A stretch of 64,000 nucleotides of DNA from Chrysogorgia sp. JL179-B06. Lineage: Eukaryota; Cnidaria; Anthozoa; Scleralcyonacea; Chrysogorgiidae. The notes below the pieces were generated by a model, which saw only the letters and a list, made by a program, of their open reading frames with translations, was not told the origin of the DNA and ran no database searches. The DNA lies in NCBI GenBank assembly GCA_035772405.1, contig JAYKKM010000052.1, forward strand, positions 526,001 through 590,000, in the 5' to 3' direction. Below, in pieces: positions 1 to 10,550 of the stretch (within the stretch, counting starts at the first letter, position 1; each line of letters begins with the position of its first letter). Position numbers and translations under genes: made by a program.

Positions 1-215
1 GTCTATTAGGCCTGCCTATAGGCATGTCTATAGGCATGTCTATATAGGCAACCTATAGGATCCTATAGGCAATTGTCCCATTTTCTATAGGGGCCGCGCG
101 ACCTATAGAGAAACCTATTGGCCTATAGATGCCTATAGGTGCCAAAAGGCTTCTATATAGGCAATTGGCACATTGCCTATACAGTAGGTGCTATAGGCAC
201 CTATAGACCTTTTCT
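1..215. repeat. CCTATAGG-rich degenerate repeat
   Basis: The self-complementary octamer CCTATAGG and one-base variants (CTATAGGC, GCCTATAG) recur every 8-20 bases, at irregular spacing. No open frame of note. The motif is palindromic, so both strands read alike. It may be the subterminal part of a DNA transposon whose left end lies outside the window; that is inference. Confidence 0.6.
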
Positions 216-439
216 GTTAACATTGTGACTAATACAACAATTGATTGGTTGGTTGGTTGGTCTGGCTTTGATGCACGTAGACATAGAACCAGATGTTCAT
301 AGGGTTATTGATAAATTTTCAGTTGGCAACAAGAATGGATTTGATCAAGTACCTTTTTAATATGTTGTTTAATTCCCATTTTTCTCTAGTGATTAATCAG
401 GACAATTACAAAAATTCTAATAATCTGCTATCATGTAAA

Positions 440-935
440 ATAGCTCTTACCAAAGCAAAAGTATGGGAAACATATGGCAAAGTTTGGGCCATATATGAGC
501 CATATGTGGAAATAATATGGGACAGTATTGCAATCATATGGAACTGATATGGTGTCTAATCTTGTTAAATTTTGAGATATGGGAAGCCTATGGAAAGGAA
601 AGCATGTGCTATTCATTCTATGGCAAAACTGTGGGATTACTTGCCCCATAGGTAATCCATATGAATGGCATGCTTTTACGAACAACCATTTCTATGGGAA
701 TTATATGGTAGTCCACAGTTGGTTGTGCCATAGACTTCCCATATAAAAAATCCAGTTAACATGACTATGGCTACTCTATGGGCAGAAACATAATTGAGTG
801 CTACAAGTTTCCCATATAGTTCCCATAATAAATTCTATGGGAATTATATGGTGAAAAATGCATTGAGATAGTTCTGGTCTCCCATAGAGATTCCATACAC
901 ATCAATTCTATGGTAATGCTATGGACATGATTGAA
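440..935. repeat. CCATAT / ATATGG-rich degenerate repeat
   Basis: Motifs such as CATATGG, TATGGGAA and TTCCCATA recur on both strands at irregular spacing, for example around 465-545, 580-720 and 825-910. It resembles the neighbouring CCTATAGG block in style and may belong to the same element. Short frames through it look non-coding. Confidence 0.5.
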
Positions 936-1195
936 AAAGTGGAATGTTGGCATGACCCTAGCTTAGATATTAGAGATGCCAGTCAGGTTGTAAATTTATT
1001 AATGATAAAAACAACTGCATATTGAATAACCCAAATTTAAGCAATAAAAAATAAACAAATACTTACATTATGAAAAGGTTGGTGTTACTGCCAAGATATG
1101 GAATACAAGGGACTATATATTTATTTACTATAACGTAAGGATGATCATCTTGCATTTTGGGATCTGATTTTGGTTGTGCTATCGTTATTCACCAT

Positions 1196-1296
1196 ACATT
1201 AGGGTGAATAGTTAACCCTAATACTAACCAACCCTAATACACTAACCCTAGTACTAACCCTAATACTAAACCTAATACTAAACCTAATACTGACTT
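1196..1296. repeat. Degenerate CCCTAATACTAA tandem repeat
   Basis: A run of short units based on AACCCTAATACTA, repeated about seven times with changes. It resembles a diverged telomere-type or minisatellite repeat, but the unit is longer than the canonical TTAGGG complement. The rest of 960-2150 shows no gene; a poly-G run (about 17 G) lies at 1855-1871. Confidence 0.55.
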
Positions 1297-2305
1297 GGGT
1301 TACGTTTCCATATATATCGACAAAAGAGTTTGGACTTTGATCGATTAATAACTGTCGTAGCCGGTGTCACGCACAGTTGCAAAACACGAACAAAGAAAAT
1401 AAGCCCACTTGAACTACTGACAAATCCAATGCAATGAAAACAAATCATGCTTACTGCGTTTTTTTCACCTGTCAAATTGATTTCATTCAAGGCGACAACT
1501 CGATATTTCGTGTGTCTAGTGCGTGCATTAAAATTATATACAAACATATTGTAAGCTTACTGTTCACGCCTTTCCGGTTTATATCCGTTTGGTTGATAAT
1601 AATATAATGGGGTTGCACATAATAGATGGACGTAAAAATCACCTACCAAACTAGACCAAAGGCGGTACCAAACTCTGTTAGCTTCCTTTTCTAATCTTCA
1701 CCCTTCTGTACGTCGTACACCAAACTTAACCATGTTATGAAACCCCTCAATCATAGATCCAATCTCTAGGCTACGAGGCTGACCATAATTGGTCCAATCA
1801 TAGATAATATAAATAGATCTCGGTTTAATAGGCGCTCATTCCAAATATTTGTGAGGGGGGGGGGGGGGGGGTGCTTTTCGATCTGGGACCGACTTTTATG
1901 TTCGTATCTTATAAATGTACCGATATGTACCCCCGTTCATTCCTTCAAGTTCCCAAAGCAACACAATTAAAAATTCAAATGCAATACAGCACTTTATTTT
2001 GCGAAAAATTGAGCATATTATATTGTATATCGCTAACGCGCTATAGGTAGTGTGTTAACTAGTTATAGTTCTAACAAAGAACACTTTAATTTGTTTATAA
2101 TATATGGATTTTTGTAATTATAAACGTCCCTGAGAATTGTGGCCATGTAAGGCCTATTTCATGTGCCGAATAAAGGCCAATAAAGGCCCGAATGTAATAC
2201 AAATGATCTCAAACAAAGGATTTTGCTCATTCGCATTAGATTCGGTGCATGAAAAGTCAGTCGACGTTTGAATTACGTCTGGCATATCAACCTCATACCC
2301 TGGGA

Positions 2306-2515
2306 TCGGCTGGTCCATTCTATAATGCGATTGGCTTGTCATAAAACCAATTAATTCAGCCGAGTATAATTTATTCATCTAAATCTGAATGCTGTCTTCA
2401 AATTTTACATATCTAAACACCCAGAAATTCTGGGTGTCATGTGACTAGCCGATTCCAGGGCCATTTTCGCCGACCTTCCACCGTGGAGGCCAAATGACCT
2501 GGGAACGAGGTTGCG
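2306..2515. repeat. Dispersed repeat shared with 57.06-57.49 kb
   Basis: The stretch from GGCTGGTCCATTCTATAATG through the CAAATTTTAC segment, then ACACCCAGAAATTCTGGGTG to CCTGGGAACG, is nearly identical to 57065-57170 plus 57393-57487. ACCCAGAATTTC/GAAATTCTGGGT is itself a short hairpin. The 57-kb copy has extra sequence between the two parts, so this copy is internally deleted or the other has an insertion. Confidence 0.7.
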
Positions 2516-2519
2516 TGGC

Positions 2520-3383
2520 ATATACATGAATATGTCTTTACGAGTTTCAGCTTTGAGAAACTGCGTTCACTTGATGCAGACGTGATGGGCGCTGTCAAGA
2601 TCATGTGATAGCATCTACTGGTCAAGGGAAAGATCGTCTGGAATTCTTTCGCACAACGTGCTGCTTCTGCGATCGTTTTTATATCTGGTTTGTTTGCTTG
2701 GCAGTGATCTCTAAACGTTGTAAGTTCAACATGTAAGACATCTTCGTCAGGTTGCAGCGATTCAGGAAGCATCTTTACCAGGGACTCGAGCTCGACAGGT
2801 GCACGGGTCTTTGTCGTAAGGTGGAAGGAGAAGACCAACAGCCGGGGCAAGGATGTCACAGGCAACTTCGACGTTATCTGCGAGAGTATGGATTTGGAGA
2901 GTATTCTTCTCTGTATTCTTCTCTGTAGAGTCCTCGAGATCAAGGTGTGCTGTTGTTTCTGGTCTTTCGTCGACTCTTCTCGGCGCGCGTCGTGGACGAT
3001 ACTGATGACGCTGGTATTCAGCAACAGCATCGATTTCATGGCGTTCTGAAAAAACAACACTAGCTGCATCTATTTGGTTATCCAAATTATCCTTGTCGCG
3101 TAAGTGGCGCAGTGCAACGACGTTGATATACAGCTAGCTGACTAATGTCGGCAATGACTCTTCTGGAAACATCTTTGGCCAACAGCTCGAGAAATTCATT
3201 TTGAGACCTTGAGCTAAGGTAATCGACTCTGTGAGCTAATGTAATCGACTTGACGGAAGTTGCCATTTCCATTTTCTCCGAAAAAGAACCACGGAACAAT
3301 ATCCCTTGGCGCGCGAGAGTTCGTGTTACGTCCAAAGGTGTTTTTATTGCTTCACGATTGCGTCGGGACTCCACTTCCGACAA
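2520..3383 (-). pseudogene. hAT transposase relic, C-terminal part
   Basis: The three minus-strand frames, read in turn from 3383 to about 2440, give a broken hAT-family transposase. The diagnostic part is the C-terminal dimerisation region, with PITSASSERSFSKLKLVKTY (about 2545-2605), the signature that ends hAT and ZMYM-type transposases. Frame changes occur near 3085 and near 2900, so it cannot make a full enzyme. No DDE catalytic core or BED finger is seen. The 3' end runs into the dispersed repeat at 2306-2515. A full hAT transposase is usually 500-700 aa; under 300 remain here. Confidence 0.7.
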
Positions 3384-3840
3384 GTGAAGTTTTTAACGAA
3401 CCCTTACAATGTCAGGTAGTGTCCGCTTGACACATCTCCAACGGATATGATTTGGTTTAGTAATCTGCTTTGCATACAGTACATGAAGCCCCCAAAGCAA
3501 AGCTTCATTCCGCCCTTATTACTTGCGATTACTTCCATTTCGGCGCACCGCGTGTTTCAAGAATGAAGCCCGCAGAATAACAATCATATGAAACTTTCAT
3601 CGTATTTAGGTGGTTCATGGTATGATGATATGTAGAAAGCTAGTATTTCATATTAGTTGTTTTCAAAGCGTCATGAGTGCAACGGAAATGATAATTAATT
3701 GTATGACTCAGCTATATTGGAATTTGCTAAATGGCGAAAACAAGTTATTGAGATGCTAATTCTATAGAAATTCAGAATTGAAAGATATGCATAACTCGTT
3801 TAATGGATATGTTTTTCTCCGAACATGTGTAGTGCGAAAA

Positions 3841-4620
3841 TTACAAATTTACAGAAAATTTCATGGGTAGTGCCATTTTTTCCGTGTCAGTCATTATTCC
3901 GGTGACATTTTTACCGGTGCCATTTTTTCCGATCACCCCACTTCCTCTTCCATCAAAGCTTTTCACTATGCGATCTGTATCAAGTAAGAGATCAACGTGG
4001 GTAGACTTATTTTGAAAAGATACTAATGCAAGCAAGAGCTGCTCGATGGCTTGAACTTGCAAAATGCTCAGATAATTTTCCTGCTTTGCTTTCACATGCT
4101 TCGTCAGGCTTTCGATTGCCAATACCAGATGGAAATATCTGCCACACAAAACAAAAGGCGCCGCAGCATCTTTCTTGATAGAATACTCAAGGTGTACTTG
4201 GATACGAGTTGAACCATTCCGAGGAAAAATGGCAGTGCTTTGATTGGGAAATACTGGTGTTTCTTGGATACCTTCCAAGTTTGGACTGAAACGGACCTTG
4301 TTGGATCATGTCTTCGTCGGTCAATATCTTTCTTCTACAGCCAGGGTCACGGTCGATCGATTGGGAGGAAATTCGTTGACTCAAATTCACATGCCTTTTG
4401 CTGAGAATTGATGTGCATTTAATGCTCGACGAGTGTGGGACAATACTGAAGAAGAAAAATGGCGGACTCTTTCCACTACATGAAGAAGCTCTCCGAGCAG
4501 ATTCTCTGGCTGAGGTGCGTCTACTTTTCCAACTTTTGAAATTAGCTCTGCCAACTCCGTCAAGTTTCCACAAAGATGACTAAGCTTTCCAAAGCACGAA
4601 ATCCATTTGAATATCCTCAT
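3841..4620 (-). pseudogene. Unidentified broken coding-like stretch
   Basis: Three overlapping minus-strand frames read as one protein-like text: first 4620 to about 4390 (an amphipathic stretch with GKLSHLCGNLTELAELISKV), then about 4400-4290 (containing LTDEDMIQQGPFQSKLG), then 4278 to 3841 (containing FHLVLAIESLTKHVKAKQEN). Each change needs a one-base shift and there are no splice sites at the joins, so this looks like a frameshifted pseudogene or a captured gene piece. The composition is helix-rich and leucine-rich. I do not recognise the family. Confidence 0.4.
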
Positions 4621-4976
4621 TTGCTCCAGAATGAGAACCTTGATTAGGCCCTTGATTGGAACCCACGTGCTCTACTGCCTCTACATTCTCATATGAAAGT
4701 ATGATATTTGTATTTAATTAACAGTTTTTAATGCCAAATTTTTCTCAATTGTATGTGCAAGAAATTACAGTACTTGACATTGTCTTACTTCTACTTCGTC
4801 TAAATTCAAACTCTCAACAGAACTTGGATAATCTGTTCGCGAACTCTTTTCTCCAAAACTGGAATGTGTTTCCTCTGCTGGCTCTGTCCATGATCTTTTA
4901 CTGAATAATAGGTCCTGTAGTTTAGAACGTATTATACAAACTATAGTATTTCAACAAATACATTTAAATATATTTC

Positions 4977-5253
<277 letters not shown>

Positions 5254-5471
5254 TGATGAGGGCCAAAACGGTACCGTCTGTAGTTAGATATCGCTCTATG
5301 ACATTTAGGTCGTATTGAGCGCTCTACAGGATGAACCATTGTCGCTTACGCATTGTGCGCACGCTCACTGCTTGCAGTTTGAGCGCTCTGGCATGGTTTT
5401 TGATGTCCCACATTTTGTGTGGCATCAAGGGTGACTGTAAATAGCAGTTATCTTCATCCTGCTCATCAGCA

Positions 5472-5512
5472 CTACACTGAGGCCCAAAAGGCCGAAACGG
5501 TACCGTCTGTAG
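5472..5512 (+). ncRNA. Hammerhead ribozyme, type I (retrozyme unit 1/2 junction)
   Basis: Stem I CTACA (5472-5476) pairs with TGTAG (5508-5512). Stem II GGCC/GGCC (5481-5484, 5490-5493) has loop CAAAA. GAAA is at 5494-5497, stem III CGG-TA-CCG at 5498-5505, and the cleavage triplet GTC ends at 5507. The core reads CTGA where CTGATGA is expected, so three bases (TGA) are missing and this copy is probably inactive. Confidence 0.75.
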
Positions 5513-5694
5513 TTAGATATCGCTCTATGACATTTAGGTCATATTGAGCGCTCTACAGGATGAACCATTGTCGCTTACGCATTGTGCTCACTGCTTGCAG
5601 TTTGAGCGCTCTGGCATGGTTTTTGATGTCCCACATTTTGTGTGGCATCAAGGGTGACTGTAAATAGCAGTTATCTTCATCCTGCTCATCAGCA

Positions 5695-5736
5695 CTACAA
5701 TGATGAGGCCCAAGGCCTAAACGGTACCGTCTGTAG
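5695..5736 (+). ncRNA. Hammerhead ribozyme, type I (retrozyme unit 2/3 junction)
   Basis: Same fold as the copy 224 bp upstream: stem I CTACA/TGTAG (5695-5699, 5732-5736), core ATGATGA (5700-5706) and stem II GGCC/GGCC (5707-5710, 5714-5717). The GAAA is changed to TAAA at 5718-5721; stem III CGG-TA-CCG and GTC are intact. Two core changes (C3 to A, G12 to U) predict loss of activity. The complementary defects of the two copies point to one canonical ancestor. Confidence 0.75.
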
Positions 5737-5929
5737 TTAGATATCGCTCTATGACATTTAGGTCATATTGAGCGCTCTACAGGATGAACCATTGTCGCTT
5801 ACGCATTGTGCGCACGCTCACTGCTTGCAGTTTGAGCGCTCTGGCATGGTTTTTGATGTCCCTCATTTTGTGTGGCATCAAGGGTGACTGTAAATAGCAG
5901 TTATCTTCATCCTGCTCATCAGCACTACA

Positions 5930-6071
5930 TATATATATATATATATTTATATATATAAAGAAGTTGTTCGCCTCTCTATTCCGTATCTACATTCCATATT
6001 CTGGAGGTAACTGTGAATCCAATCCTGGATCCTTCTACTGGAAATCGTCGTTGGTTGGTAAGCCACACCTT
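5930..6071. other. Short TA arrays and linker, no gene seen
   Basis: A short TA stretch (5930-5958) is followed by about 110 bases of unique sequence with no recognisable coding or RNA feature, before the next TA array begins. Confidence 0.5.
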
Positions 6072-6600
<529 letters not shown>

Positions 6601-6663
6601 TAAAACGAATGTGATGTTGTTCACGGAACGTTGAAAGTGCTCAATACCATAAAGGTAGAGCGA

Positions 6664-6797
6664 ATATATATAGTGAAAGTGGTCTTACCTCAAAATGATA
6701 AAAGCCGCAACTGTCAGTTTCACGCAAGGCGATCTTCAAGATCGCCTTGCGTGAAACTGACAGTTGCGGCTTTTATCATTTTGAGGTAAGACCACTT

Positions 6798-6810
<13 letters not shown>
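6664..6810. repeat. Perfect 147-bp palindrome
   Basis: The sequence is a perfect inverted repeat centred on C6737, with arms of at least 65 bases before the outer TA. I matched the arms base for base from GTGAAAGTGGTCTTACC inwards. The inner part of each arm, read outwards, is GATCGCCTTGCGTGAAAC, resembling the distal half (stem II and GAAAC) of the hammerheads at 8163-8202 and 8716-8755. It could be a head-to-head junction of two PLE-type ends or an assembly fold-back. Confidence 0.85.
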
Positions 6811-6834
<24 letters not shown>

Positions 6835-6930
6835 GTATGTTGATAAAAATTATCAGGTTCAAAGTCATATGCATAGGATAGAGTGCTCAATGCGTAAACG
6901 CAGAGCGAAATAATAAACAAAGTGAAAAAT
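6811..6930 (+). repeat. TA tract and PLE-like 5' segment
   Basis: A short TA array (to 6830) is followed by a stretch containing AGTGCTCAATGC...GCAGAGCGAAATAA (6882-6913), a motif repeated at 6635 and 8094, each time next to a TA array. AAACAAAGTGAAAA at 6915-6928 is the inverse of TTTTCACTTTGTTT at about 7919-7932, so the two bracket the Penelope-like element. Confidence 0.6.
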
Positions 6931-7751
6931 CTTACAGAGAATTCCTGAAACGATCAACCGGCGATTGTCAAAAATCTCATCAAACAAGGAAACATTCGAC
7001 AACAGCTCCCAACCATACCAAGAAGCACTCAAACACAGCGGTTTCAACTACCCAAAAACGCCGTAGAAATGTAACCTGGTTCAATCCTCCATATAGCTCG
7101 AACGTCGCTACCGACATCGGTCACAAGTTTCTGAAGGCAGTCGACGAATGCTTCCCGCGAAACCATCCTCTCCACAAGCTATTTAACCGCAACACCGTGA
7201 AGCTGAGTTATAATTGCATGCCAAACGTGCAGAGCATAATCGCCACGCACAACAAACACATTCTGAAGCAAGAAGAGCAGAAACACAATGAGAGAAACCC
7301 AGAATGTAACTGCCGCCAAAAGAATAACTGCCCGCTGAACGGAAAGTGCCTTACCAAAGCCGTAGTATACCAAGCCACTGTGACCACCACCGACAACAAC
7401 GAAAACCATACTTATGTCGGATTGACAGAGACCTCTTTCAAAACTAGATACCTCAATCATACCTCTTCATTCCGTATTATGCATAAGAAAAACGCTACCG
7501 AACTTAGTAAACACATTTGGACACTAAAAGAAACTAACACCCCTTATACTATTAACTGGAAAATCCTAAAACAATGCCAACCCTACTCTAACAAGTCAAA
7601 ACGATGTAATTTATGCCTACATGAAAAATTTGTAATTATATATCATCCCGAACTAAGCTCTCTTAACAAACGAAACGAACTGATATCCACCTGTCGTCAT
7701 CGAAAGAAATATCTGTTATGTAAACATCCGTTATGTAAATTTCCCACCTAA
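6931..7751 (+). pseudogene. Penelope-like element: RT tail and GIY-YIG endonuclease
   Basis: The frame at 6931-7050 (PETINRRLSKISSNKETFD) reads as the end of a PLE reverse transcriptase. After a frame change near 7050 the frame runs to 7751 with NVTWFNPPYSSNVATDIGHK, LSYNCMPNVQSIIATHNK, a cysteine cluster (CNCRQKNNCPLNGKC), then the GIY-YIG core TYVGLTETSFKTRYLNH and the conserved tail RNELISTCRHRKKYLL. This is the standard C-terminal architecture of Penelope-like retroelements. The N-terminal RT is missing and one frame is broken, so this copy is dead and 5'-truncated. It lies between TA arrays and is followed 88 bp downstream by a hammerhead ribozyme. Confidence 0.88.
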
Positions 7752-7838
7752 TCCCTATGTAATTGTAACACTATCCCTATTTGACGCATGCATCTCATAT
7801 TATATTCTACTGCACTGTAAGCTATATATCAATATATC

Positions 7839-7897
7839 ATTCACCTGATGAGTGTGGCAAGCTTCGGATTGTCATACGAAACAAGTTTGTTGTGAAT
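7839..7897 (+). ncRNA. Hammerhead ribozyme (type I) of the Penelope-like element
   Basis: Core CTGATGA at 7845-7851 and GAAA at 7878-7881. Stem II is nine pairs long (GTGTGGCAA, 7852-7860, with TTGTCATAC, 7869-7877; two G-U pairs). Stem III is CAA/TTG (7882-7889) with a 2-base loop; the cleavage triplet GTT ends at 7891. Stem I is ATTCAC (7839-7844) with GTGAAT (7892-7897). All conserved core positions are present; GTT is a less common but cleavable triplet, and the stem III loop is very short. PLEs are known to carry hammerheads in their terminal repeats, and this one follows a PLE endonuclease frame. Confidence 0.82.
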
Positions 7898-7935
7898 AAA
7901 CTTCAATGAAGTAATCAGTGTTTTCACTTTGTTTG

Positions 7936-8065
<130 letters not shown>

Positions 8066-8162
8066 CTGGTGAATTGAGTTTATACTGTCGGTAGAGTGCT
8101 CAATGCATTAATTTGCAGAGCGTAATAAATTGTAGATAAATCAAAGACAAGACATCACTTTG

Positions 8163-8202
8163 CTGTTACTCCGAGTTTCACGCTTACGCGATCGTCAGAC
8201 AG
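8163..8202 (-). ncRNA. Hammerhead ribozyme (left arm of palindrome)
   Basis: Mirror image of the copy at 8716-8755, read on the minus strand: stem I CTGT/ACAG, core CTGACGA, a stem II hairpin CGC-GTAA-GCG flanked by a U-U mismatch, GAAA, stem III CTC/GAG, triplet GTA. The fold fits the hammerhead core (position 7 is free to vary), with a weak first pair in stem II. Confidence 0.65.
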
Positions 8203-8715
8203 ACTTTAATGAAGAATACACGTGCTCCAACCTATATATATATATACCTTACTCTAATTCATTTACATGTGACGTTATTTGATTAATTATTCTGTGTCTA
8301 TTATTATGGCGGTTTATGGATTTCCCGGGTCTATTCATATTATGTTACGATATGACGTTATGTCATGTAATTCGGATATTAAAGTTTTTTAGATAGAACT
8401 TGTTCTCGTGACGGCATTTTGAAATTAATTCTGATTAATTCTCAACAAAAAACCTTCTCAACAAAAAAAACCTCAACAAAAAATCAGAATTAATTTCAAA
8501 ATGCCGTCACGAGAACAAGTTCTATCTAAAAAACTTTAATATCCGAATTACATGACATAACGTCATATCGTAACATAATATGAATAGACCCGGAAATCCA
8601 TAAACCGCCATAATAATAGACACAGAATAATTAATCAAATAACGTCACATGTAAATAAATTAGAGTAAGGTATATAATATATATAGGTTGGAGCACGTGT
8701 ATTCTTCATTAAAGT

Positions 8716-8755
8716 CTGTCTGACGATCGCGTAAGCGTGAAACTCGGAGTAACAG
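8716..8755 (+). ncRNA. Hammerhead ribozyme (right arm of palindrome)
   Basis: Stem I CTGT (8716-8719) pairs with ACAG (8752-8755). Core CTGACGA is at 8720-8726. Stem II is T-CGC-GTAA-GCG-T (8727-8738), closed by a GNRA-type loop, but its first pair is U-U. GAAA is at 8739-8742, stem III CT-CGG-AG at 8743-8749, and the cleavage triplet GTA ends at 8751. All core positions are as expected for a type I hammerhead. Confidence 0.65.
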
Positions 8756-8773
8756 CAAAGTGATGTCTTGTCT

Positions 8774-9336
<563 letters not shown>

Positions 9337-9396
9337 ATATATTAATTAATTATTATTAAAGCCCTCTGTACACAAGAAGTTGTGTATCGCTTCGCT

Positions 9397-9626
9397 ACTT
9401 TGGGAAGTGCGCTCGAGAGGCCTTTCTCCACATTATGGTTAGATGCGATGTCTGCCTGTTGGTGTTAAGTGAAAGCGGCGAATTTAATATGTATATGGAA
9501 AATCACTGACGGTTCTGACCGTGTCTCATTTGCTCAAAGGTCAGAGCGCCGAAACGTTGATTTGGAGACCAGGGTTCGATTCCCGGTTGGGGCAGTCACT
9601 TTTTCCATATATGTATTTGACAATAT
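9397..9626 (+). mobile_element. Second copy of the tRNA-like element
   Basis: Starts at ACTTTGGGAAGTGCGC and runs to TATTTGACAATAT; it repeats 9106-9328 with small changes, including the tRNA-like segment (about 9514-9597) with B box GGGTTCGATTCCC, better preserved than in the first copy. It lacks the left inverted repeat. Confidence 0.7.
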
Positions 9627-9721
9627 ATAGAGTAGTAAAAAAGTAAAGTGCTGCGTAGACAGTGTTTTGAATATATAGCAAAGTGAAAACGTGGTAAACT
9701 GCCAAGAATTTAGTGACGAAA

Positions 9722-9756
9722 TACTGACGTTTCGAGCGGAGCCCTTCGTCAGAGTA
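9722..9756 (-). ncRNA. Hammerhead-like motif
   Basis: On the minus strand: TACT, core CTGACGA, an extra A, stem II GGGC-TCC-GCTC, GAAA, then C-GTC and AGTA. Stem I is TACT/AGTA (four pairs). Stem III is a single C-G pair, as in the minimal hammerheads of PLEs that act as dimers. The extra A after the core weakens the case. Confidence 0.5.
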
Positions 9757-9780
9757 AGACGAGATGAAATAAAATAAATG

Positions 9781-10550
9781 GGGCTTATATATATATATAT
9801 GCCAAAAGGGTGTCACAAGTAGAAAGTAGCCAATCAAATGCACGGGAGATAAACAAACTGATTATTAATGAGATGCGAAAAGTTAAATCATTTACTATTT
9901 TTACAGTCGATCAGAGGAGGGAGAAATGACAGGTCCAATATTAAGGGGATTAGGCGATATAGTAAAGCGATAAGAAACAAAAAAAATTGAAAAGGAGTGA
10001 AAGTGCATAGGCTAATAATAAAAAAGTTCCAAGCAAACTAAAATAACAAAAAACTTGTGGGAAATTAAATAAAAGAAAAACGTTCGTTAAGACCAAGAGG
10101 ATGTGTGGTTCCAAGTTTAAAAATGAGACGCTTCTCTTGCCGTTTGCGGTTATCGTTACCACCTGAGATGGGAAGGATGGCACAAACTCAGGTGCCAGAC
10201 TCACCCTTCCCATCTCAGGTGGTAACGATAACCGCAAACGGCAAGAGAAGCGTCTCATTTTTAAACTTTATTTAATTTCCCACAAGTTTTTTTTGTTATT
10301 TTAGTTTGCTTGGAAATTTTTTATTATTTGCCTATGCACTTTCATTCATTTTCAAAATTTTTGTTTTTTACTGCTTTACTATCGCCTAATCCCTAATATT
10401 GGACCTGTCATTTCTCCCTCCCCCTCTGATCGACTGTAAAATAGTAAATTATTTAACTTTCGCATCTCATTAATTATCAGTTTGTTTATCTCCCGTGCAT
10501 TTGATTGGCTACTTTCTACTTGTGACACCCTTTTGGCAAATATATAAGCC
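9781..10550. repeat. 770-bp imperfect palindrome
   Basis: Arms of about 395 and 347 bases (9781-10176 and 10204-10550) around a 27-base spacer. Inner 70 bases match exactly (for example GGTTATCGTTACCACCTG and its complement); outer parts have indels. There is no convincing coding frame. The hammerhead-like motif at 9722-9756 lies just outside the left end, which suggests a PLE-type terminal sequence in inverted duplicate. Confidence 0.8.

Larger units (their letters stand above)
5254..5929 (+). mobile_element. Retrozyme-like tandem array, three units
   Basis: Three head-to-tail copies of a non-coding unit, about 224-229 bp each (GTACCGTCTG begins at 5271, 5500 and 5724). The first copy lacks part of its start and the third ends at the CTACA at 5925-5929. 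Copies are nearly identical apart from a 7-base indel around 5352-5360. At each unit junction lies a hammerhead ribozyme core. Tandem non-coding units of this size, each with a type I hammerhead, match metazoan retrozymes, small non-autonomous retroelements whose RNA self-cleaves and circularises. (TA)n lies on both sides. The unit has no open frame. Confidence 0.8.

Noticed and set aside
1196..1296. Interstitial telomere
   Set aside because: The unit CCCTAATACTAA is longer than and different from TTAGGG; too degenerate to call.
5450..5476. Minus-strand CTGATGAGC in each retrozyme unit as a second hammerhead
   Set aside because: It has GCAG...CTGC as a stem but then TATTT where GAAAC is needed, so the core is incomplete.
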